NCBI RefSeq assembly: GCF_005517195.1
Contig: NZ_CP040244.1
Location: 6,528,001-6,592,000 of the forward strand
Reading direction: 5' to 3'
DNA: 64,000 bases
Source: Streptomyces vilmorinianum
GTDB taxonomy: Bacteria; Actinomycetota; Actinomycetes; Streptomycetales; Streptomycetaceae
In this document: positions 59,115 to 64,000 of the stretch, one piece after another
How the letters are laid out: each line of letters opens with the position of its first letter
Numbering within the stretch: position 1 is the stretch's first letter
Program-made: the position numbers and the translations under genes
The notes under the pieces: model-generated
Told to the model about the DNA's origin: nothing
Database searches by the model: none
The model's input: only the letters and a program-made list of their open reading frames with translations

Positions 59115-59576
59115 GTGGGAGATCGACAGGACGGCCGGGAGGGCCAACCGCATTCCCGCACCCGGCAGTTCGAGGCGTTCGTGGCGGGGGCGGCGGGACG
59201 GCTGCTGCATGCCGCGACGCTGCTCACCGCCGAGACCCGGGCGCGCAACCCCCGCGCCCAGGCGCTGCTGACCGCCTCCCTCGCGCACACCTACGCCCAG
59301 TGGGACCGGCTGCGCGGCGAGGATCCGTACGACCTCACCCGCGCCGACCTCGCCACCCGCTTCGCCCGCACCGCGCGTCGGCACCAGCGCGGCCGGGGCG
59401 GCATCCTGTCCGCGCTCAGCCCGCAGGAGCGTCTCGTCGTGGTGCTGCGGCTGTACGAGGGTGTGGCCGAGGAGCAGACGGCGGCCCTGCTCGGGCTGCC
59501 CGAGGACCGGATCCGGGCCCTGTGCGCCCGGTCCGTTTCGGCGCTGCGGGACCGGCAGGGAAGGATCGCCTCATGA
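59115..59576 (+). CDS. ECF/SigE-like RNA polymerase sigma factor
   Basis: 153 residues from GTG 59115, probably translated from a leaderless message. A divergent region-2-like helix (RQFEAFVAGAAGRLLHAATL) and a clear region-4 helix-turn-helix (LSPQERLVVVLRLYEGVAEE, QTAALLGLPEDRIRALCARS) are seen, as in the SigE/SigL-like small sigma-70 group of Streptomyces. The stop overlaps the start of a small membrane protein (ATGA). That protein has the position and topology of an anti-sigma or accessory protein. The promoter specificity is unknown. Confidence 0.8.
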   Translation: MGDRQDGREGQPHSRTRQFEAFVAGAAGRLLHAATLLTAETRARNPRAQALLTASLAHTYAQWDRLRGEDPYDLTRADLATRFARTARRHQRGRGGILSALSPQERLVVVLRLYEGVAEEQTAALLGLPEDRIRALCARSVSALRDRQGRIAS

Positions 59577-59824
59577 GCCGGTACGAGCAGCGGGAGGACG
59601 AGGTCCGGCGGATGCTGGAGAGCCCGCGCCCGCAGGTCCCAGGCGACCTGGCCGCGCGGGCCGTGGAGCGCGGGACCCGGCTGTTGAACCGGGACCGGGC
59701 GGTGCGCCGGGCGGGCTGGGTGCTGCTGGTCGTCGCGGTGATCGCGTTCGCGGTGTGGGCCTCGGTCGTACGGCCCTGGGAGGTGCCGCCGGCGGGGACC
59801 ACACCACCGCTCGAAGGCTTCTGA
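59573..59824 (+). CDS. small single-TM protein coupled to the sigma factor
   Basis: 83 residues from ATG 59573 (ATGA overlap). A charged N-terminal cytosolic part (QREDEVRRMLESPRPQVPGD, LAARAVERG) is followed by a TM helix (about 48-68, VLLVVAVIAFAVWASVV) and a short Pro-rich outside tail. Too short for a full anti-sigma domain and without a zinc-binding HxxxCxxC motif, it may still tether or modulate the sigma factor. Its function is inferred only from coupling. Confidence 0.75.
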   Translation: MSRYEQREDEVRRMLESPRPQVPGDLAARAVERGTRLLNRDRAVRRAGWVLLVVAVIAFAVWASVVRPWEVPPAGTTPPLEGF

Positions 59825-59851
59825 GGCTGATCGGGCGGGGTGGGGCGGATG

Positions 59852-59884
59852 CCGCCGGGCGCCCCGCGCGGGAGCGCCCGGCGG
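59852..59884. terminator. bidirectional terminator, 11-bp stem
   Basis: CCGCCGGGCGC (59852-59862) pairs perfectly with GCGCCCGGCGG (59874-59884) between the sigma operon and convergent metB. Confidence 0.8.
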
Positions 59885-59891
59885 GACGTGA

Positions 59892-61046
59892 CTAGCCCAG
59901 CGCCTGGCGCAGGTCCGCCAGCAGGTCGTCCACGTTCTCGATGCCCACGGAGAGCCGGACCAGGTCGGCCGGGACCTCCAGGGCCGAGCCCGCCACGCTC
60001 GCGTGCGTCATCCGGCCCGGGTGCTCGATCAGGGACTCGACACCGCCCAGGGACTCGCCCAGGGTGAAGAGCTTCGCGCGGTTGCAGACCTCGACGGCCG
60101 CTTCCTCGCCGCCCACGACGCGGAAGGAGATCATGCCGCCGAAGGCCTTCATCTGCTTCGCGGCGATCTCGTGGCCCGGGTGCTCCGGCAGCCCCGGGTA
60201 GAGGACCTGGGTGACCTTCGGGTGCTGGGTCAGCATCTCCGCGACCTTGGTCGCGTTCTCGCTGTGCCGGTCCATCCGGACGGCGAGCGTCTTGATGCCG
60301 CGCAGCACGATCCAGGAGTCGAACGGGCCGGCGACCGCGCCCATCGCGTTCTGGTGGTACGCCAGTTCCTCGCCGAGCGTCTCGTCGGCCGTCACCAGCG
60401 CGCCGCCGACGACGTCCGAGTGGCCGCCCATGTACTTGGTCAGCGAGTGCACGACGACGTCCGCGCCGAGCGACAGCGGCTGCTGGAGGTACGGCGAGGC
60501 GAAGGTGTTGTCGACGACCAGCTTCGCCCCCGCCGTACGGGCCACGTCCGCGACGGCCGCGATGTCGGTGATGCCGAGCAGCGGGTTCGACGGGGTCTCG
60601 ACCCAGATCAGCTTCGTACGCTCGTTGATCGCGGCGCGCACGGACTCGATGTCGGAGGTGTCGGCGACGGAGAAGTCCGCACCCCAGCGCTGGACGACCT
60701 TGGCGAAGAGCCGGAAGGTGCCACCGTAGGCGTCGTTGGGGATGACCACATGGGCGCCGGGGTAGAGGACCGTCCGCAGCAGGCAGTCCTCGGCGGCGAG
60801 ACCCGAGGCGAAGGCGAGTCCGCGCCGGCCGCCCTCCAGCGCCGCGAGGTTCTCCTCGAGGGCGGTACGGGTGGGGTTGGCGCTCCGGCTGTACTCGTAA
60901 CCGCCGCGCAGCCCGCCCACGCCGTCCTGCTTGTAGGTGGACACCTGGTAGATCGGCGGGACGACCGCGCCGGTCAGCGGGTCGGCGGTGTTGCCCGCGT
61001 GGATCGCGCGGGTCTCGAAGCTCTGGTGGATGTGCTCGTCGCTCAT
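59892..61046 (-). CDS. metB: cystathionine gamma-synthase
   Basis: 384 residues, full length for Cys/Met-metabolism PLP enzymes. Schiff-base lysine in HSLTKYMGGHSD (K204), the N-terminal YEYSRSANPTR substrate/cofactor loop, ETPSNPLL, and the C-terminal ESLGGVESLIEHP plus VRLSVGIENVDDLL motifs are all present. The enzyme condenses O-acyl-homoserine with cysteine to cystathionine; some actinobacterial members also act as gamma-lyases, which sequence alone cannot exclude. It is monocistronic, convergent with the sigma operon and divergent from the gene at 61120. Confidence 0.92.
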   Translation of the reverse strand: MSDEHIHQSFETRAIHAGNTADPLTGAVVPPIYQVSTYKQDGVGGLRGGYEYSRSANPTRTALEENLAALEGGRRGLAFASGLAAEDCLLRTVLYPGAHVVIPNDAYGGTFRLFAKVVQRWGADFSVADTSDIESVRAAINERTKLIWVETPSNPLLGITDIAAVADVARTAGAKLVVDNTFASPYLQQPLSLGADVVVHSLTKYMGGHSDVVGGALVTADETLGEELAYHQNAMGAVAGPFDSWIVLRGIKTLAVRMDRHSENATKVAEMLTQHPKVTQVLYPGLPEHPGHEIAAKQMKAFGGMISFRVVGGEEAAVEVCNRAKLFTLGESLGGVESLIEHPGRMTHASVAGSALEVPADLVRLSVGIENVDDLLADLRQALG

Positions 61047-61119
61047 GTGTCAGGAGCGTAGTCCTGAGCGCGGTCCCCCGCCGCCCATCGTCTCACCGGG
61101 TGTCCTGGACAATGGACAC

Positions 61120-62229
61120 ATGGAGATTCTCTGGTTCCTGATGGCGGTCGCGCTGCTGGTCGCGGTCGTGGCCCCGTACGTGAGGCGCCGCCGCGGCGGG
61201 GTCGGCATCCGCCAGGTGGCGCCGGGTGCGCCCGACGCCGCCGACCCGGAGGCGTACGGCTTCCTGCGCCAGGAGGAGCAGGACGTACGGATGCCGGGGC
61301 CGGACCAGGATCTGCTCGACGTCCTCGACGTGGTCCAGGCGACCCAGGACTGGCGGGCGGCCTCGCAGCTGCTCGCCGCCACGGAGAAGGAGGGCGAGGT
61401 CCGCTGGCAGCGCGTGCAGGCGTTCGCGGGCGCGGCCTCGCTGGAGCTCCAGCGGAAGCCCGGCGTGGGCGGAGCGTGGCTGCGCGCCTGGCGCGCGGAC
61501 TCGCCCAAGGACCCGGGCGGTGCCGCCGTGCACGCCGAGTTCCTGGTGCAGCAGGCGTGGCGCTCGTCCGCCGCCGGCACCGACGACTTCCGGATCATCC
61601 TCGAAGAGGCCCGCAAGGTGAGCGAGGAGGCGGCGCTGCTCGCCCCCGGCGACCCCGTGCCGTACATCGTCCAGCTCGCCGTCGCCCGTGGACTCGGCTA
61701 CAGCCACGAGGAGTTCGACCAGGTCTGGGCGAAGATCATCGACCGGGCGCCGCAGCACATGGGCGCCCACCTGGCGGCCCTGCACTTCTGGTGCGAGAAG
61801 TGGCACGGCTCGCGCGAGGACGCCGACCGCTTCGCGACGGCGGCCGCGGCCCGCGCCCCGCACGGCTCGCTGCTCGCCGCGCTGCCGCTGTTCGCGGTCT
61901 ACGAGCACCTGCCCGAGATCGTCCTCGTCCAGGACTTCTTCCGGACCGCGGTGGTCTCCAAGGCGATGGAGGGCGCGCTGTACGCGGTCCACTCGGCCCG
62001 CCCCGACGATCCGATGCTGGCCCATGTCCGCCATCTGCTCGTCCTGTTCCTGGTGCGCGCCGAGCGCTGGAGCGAGGCGATGCACCAACTGGTGCACGTG
62101 GACGGCCACGTGGGCGCGCTGCCGTGGACGCTGAACGCGGACCCGGCCGCGGAGTACACGGTGTACCGGAACCTGGCGGTGGCCGGGTACGAGGCGAACG
62201 GCGGGAGCCCGGCGACGCTGCCGCGCTAG
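61120..62229 (+). CDS. membrane-anchored TPR-like helical-repeat protein, unknown function
   Basis: 369 residues from ATG 61120; an upstream ATG at 60988 lies in the divergent metB region. An N-terminal TM (about 2-20, ILWFLMAVALLVAVVAPYV) is followed by a basic RRRRGG stop-transfer. The rest is cytosolic alpha-helical repeats (DWRAASQLLAATEKEGEVRW, LEEARKVSEEAALLAPGDPV, RAERWSEAMHQLVHVDGHVG) of TPR/SEL1-like character. GACAAT at 61107-61112 is close enough to the ATG to give a leaderless transcript. I recognise no specific family; a scaffold role at the membrane is a guess. Confidence 0.75.
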   Translation: MEILWFLMAVALLVAVVAPYVRRRRGGVGIRQVAPGAPDAADPEAYGFLRQEEQDVRMPGPDQDLLDVLDVVQATQDWRAASQLLAATEKEGEVRWQRVQAFAGAASLELQRKPGVGGAWLRAWRADSPKDPGGAAVHAEFLVQQAWRSSAAGTDDFRIILEEARKVSEEAALLAPGDPVPYIVQLAVARGLGYSHEEFDQVWAKIIDRAPQHMGAHLAALHFWCEKWHGSREDADRFATAAAARAPHGSLLAALPLFAVYEHLPEIVLVQDFFRTAVVSKAMEGALYAVHSARPDDPMLAHVRHLLVLFLVRAERWSEAMHQLVHVDGHVGALPWTLNADPAAEYTVYRNLAVAGYEANGGSPATLPR

Positions 62230-62435
62230 CGGCCACGGGCGCCTCCGTGGCCGGCGGTACGAGTCGTATCGCCGCCCACGTGGCCGGCGGTACGCGTGCC
62301 CAGGTCGGCGGCCTTTCGCGCGTCCCGCGGGGCCGCCGGCGGATGTATGTGGACGGCACACGCGTCCATGGGTGATACTCCGCTTCCCCCCACAGCTCGA
62401 ACGATCACACCCTTCCCGTGGGGGGACTCTGCCCA

Positions 62436-64000
62436 ATGGGCGCTTCCTTGCGCGCGCTGCGCGCCCTCGTGCTGCTCGCCGGCTTCCATCTCCTCGGCTT
62501 CGTCATGCTCGCCCTGCTCGGGGCGATCGACTGGGCGGCCACGCTCTGGGCCCCCGGCCTCTGGGCCCTCAAGCTCTACCTCGTCACCGGCGTCCTCGCG
62601 GTCCCCGTCATCCGCGGCATGCTCATGCTGCGCACCCCCGAGGACGAGGCGGCCGGGGGCGTGCGCGTCACCGAGGCGGACGAGCCGCGGCTCTGGCAGG
62701 CCGTGCGGGAGCTGGCCGGAGAGGTCGGCACCCGGGGGCCCGACGAGATCCGGCTGACCGCCGAGGTGAACGCGGCCGTCAGCGAGGACTCCCGGCTCCT
62801 CGGCCTGCGCGGCGGCAGGCGCCGCCTCTACCTGGGCCTTCCGCTCATGGCCGGACTCTCCGAGGCACAGCTCCGGGCCGTCCTGGCCCATGAGTTCGGG
62901 CACTACACGCATGCCGACACCCGGCTCTCCGCCATCCCCGCGCGTGGCCGCGTCCAGGTCGAACGGACCGTCGCGCACTTCGAGCGGAAGGCGGGCGGGA
63001 AGGTCGCCAAGGAACGGGCACGGCAGGAGAAGAAGGCCGCGAAGCGGCTCGCCAAGGGCAGGACGGCCCGGGAGATCGACACGACCGGCGTGGGCTTCAC
63101 GTTCCGCACGATGGCGAAGATCTACACCGCCTACGGGCGGTTCTCGCTGCGGGCCACGCAGGCCGACTCACGCCGGCAGGAGCTCGCCGCCGACCTCGCG
63201 GCCGCCCGGATCGCCGGCCGGGACGCGACCGCGTCGGCGCTGCGCGAGATCGCCGCCGTGGAGCAGGCCAACGGCTTCTACCTGGACTCGTACGCGATGC
63301 TGGGCGCCGAGTTCGGGCTGCTGCCGCCGCACGGCGAGGTGTTCGGCGGCGTACGGCATCTGCTGGCCGCGCGCTCCGAGGAGCTGGACGAGCTGCGGCA
63401 GGACCTGCCGACCCGGCCCGCCTCGCCGTACGACTCCCACCCGCCCCTGGCCGAGCGGGTCGCCCGTCTCGAGGCCCTGCCCGACGACGGCCTCGGCGCG
63501 CGCCCGTCGCTCCCCTCGCTCTCCCTGCTCGCCGCGCCGGAGGCCTCGCTCGCCGCGGTGGAGGCGGTCTCGCTCACCGAGGACGCCCAGCGGATGCTCC
63601 GGCTGGAGTGGCCGGACCTCGTGCACGAGTCGATGACCGCGCGTTTCGCCCGCGAGGCGGAGCCGATACGGCGGGCGACGGCCGAGGTCGCCGGGACCGA
63701 GGGCGGGACGGGCGCCGGGACCGCTTCCCTGGACGCGCTGCTCGACGCGATCGACGCAGGGAAGGTCCGGCAGATCACCGACCGGCTCCCGAAGTCCGAG
63801 CAGGCCGAGGCCGCGACCGGCCGCGCGGCCCGCGAGTTCGCCCGGCCGGTGCTGCGGCGGGGCCTGTCCCTGCTGGTGACGGGCGTGCTCACGGACGACG
63901 GGCGGGCGCGCTGGCGGCTGTCCTGGTCGGGCCCGGCGAGTCTGCGGATGCCGCCCGGCTACGAGGACGAACTGCCGGCGGCCCTGGACGCGGCGGTCGC
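62436..64000 (+). CDS. M48-family zinc metallopeptidase, C-terminus outside window
   Basis: At least 521 residues from ATG 62436, still open at the window end. Two N-terminal TM helices (about 8-60) are followed by the peptidase domain with the zinc motif H152-E-F-G-H156 (VLAHEFGHYTHADT) and the third ligand Glu in RRQELAADLAAARIAG. A Lys/Arg-rich insertion (AHFERKAGGKVAKERARQEK) sits between them. HtpX/CAAX-like M48 peptidases degrade misfolded membrane proteins or process prenylated peptides. The long C-terminal part (beyond about 380) is not typical of HtpX and may be a regulatory domain. Confidence 0.88.
   Translation, partial: MGASLRALRALVLLAGFHLLGFVMLALLGAIDWAATLWAPGLWALKLYLVTGVLAVPVIRGMLMLRTPEDEAAGGVRVTEADEPRLWQAVRELAGEVGTRGPDEIRLTAEVNAAVSEDSRLLGLRGGRRRLYLGLPLMAGLSEAQLRAVLAHEFGHYTHADTRLSAIPARGRVQVERTVAHFERKAGGKVAKERARQEKKAAKRLAKGRTAREIDTTGVGFTFRTMAKIYTAYGRFSLRATQADSRRQELAADLAAARIAGRDATASALREIAAVEQANGFYLDSYAMLGAEFGLLPPHGEVFGGVRHLLAARSEELDELRQDLPTRPASPYDSHPPLAERVARLEALPDDGLGARPSLPSLSLLAAPEASLAAVEAVSLTEDAQRMLRLEWPDLVHESMTARFAREAEPIRRATAEVAGTEGGTGAGTASLDALLDAIDAGKVRQITDRLPKSEQAEAATGRAAREFARPVLRRGLSLLVTGVLTDDGRARWRLSWSGPASLRMPPGYEDELPAALDAAV

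Overview
The window is a stretch of Streptomyces chromosome. It is very GC-rich with strong third-position GC bias, has many GTG starts and 4-base ATGA/GTGA overlaps, and carries chaplins, a rodlin, a melanin (tyrosinase) operon, Mca (mycothiol detoxification) and GTP-dependent PEPCK. Much of the frame is ordinary conserved core: aminotransferase, pckG, trhA, mca, greA, ilvA, metB, a DrrAB-type exporter and M48 peptidase. From memory this resembles the pckG-greA-metB region of S. coelicolor, but I could not check synteny.

Layout. 0-3 kb: minus-strand membrane glycosyltransferase fused to a degenerate polysaccharide-deacetylase domain, with a small secreted partner. 3-13.6 kb: metabolic and regulatory genes, a truncated VWA gene, a GH26-like protein with a VKOR, and a two-gene tyrosinase operon. 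13.7-18.1 kb: six consecutive minus-strand secreted/surface genes, including two chaplins and a cell-wall-anchored protein with a 34-unit pentapeptide stalk. 18.5-34.3 kb: an exopolysaccharide-type cluster (two GT4s, sugar-phosphate transferase, Wzy/ligase-like, MurJ/Wzx-like, deacetylase, Wzz-like, GNAT, ATP-grasp, FAD enzyme), a secreted GH26-like protein with a long EPKP-repeat tail, and a third chaplin. 34.5-38 kb: LCP protein and a YyaL-type thioredoxin-domain protein. 38-43.8 kb: accessory island. 44-50.4 kb: rodlin, STAND/TPR ATPase, mca, greA. 50.4-55.1 kb: two Ser/Thr kinases with PQQ-like sensor domains, the second frameshifted. 55-64 kb: ABC exporter, ilvA, MarR, sigma factor, metB, TPR-like protein and a partial M48 peptidase.

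The most notable region is the island at about 37.77-43.77 kb. It splits the 5' end of the YyaL-type gene. A host-like 54-codon remnant of the original start lies at 43766-43930, while the working gene now begins with a foreign, AT-richer 5' end, and codon use switches abruptly at codon 53/54. The island carries a compact four-gene unit: an NrtR-type Nudix/winged-helix regulator, a nucleoside phosphorylase-like (MTAN/PNP) protein, a large membrane protein with a TTA codon, and a small four-TM membrane protein. The second and third proteins share a 20-residue motif (N-S-T-[VI]-G-I-x-A...) that resembles RHIM-like bacterial amyloid signalling motifs. This suggests an effector/sensor pair, possibly a conflict or cell-suicide system sensing NAD- or nucleotide-derived signals.

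A second theme is development. Five promoters, ahead of two chaplins, the rodlin, a secreted protein and the tyrosinase operon, share a sigma-BldN-like pattern (CGnnAC-N16-nGTTGn). The melanin operon and the hydrophobic sheath genes may therefore be switched on together during aerial growth.
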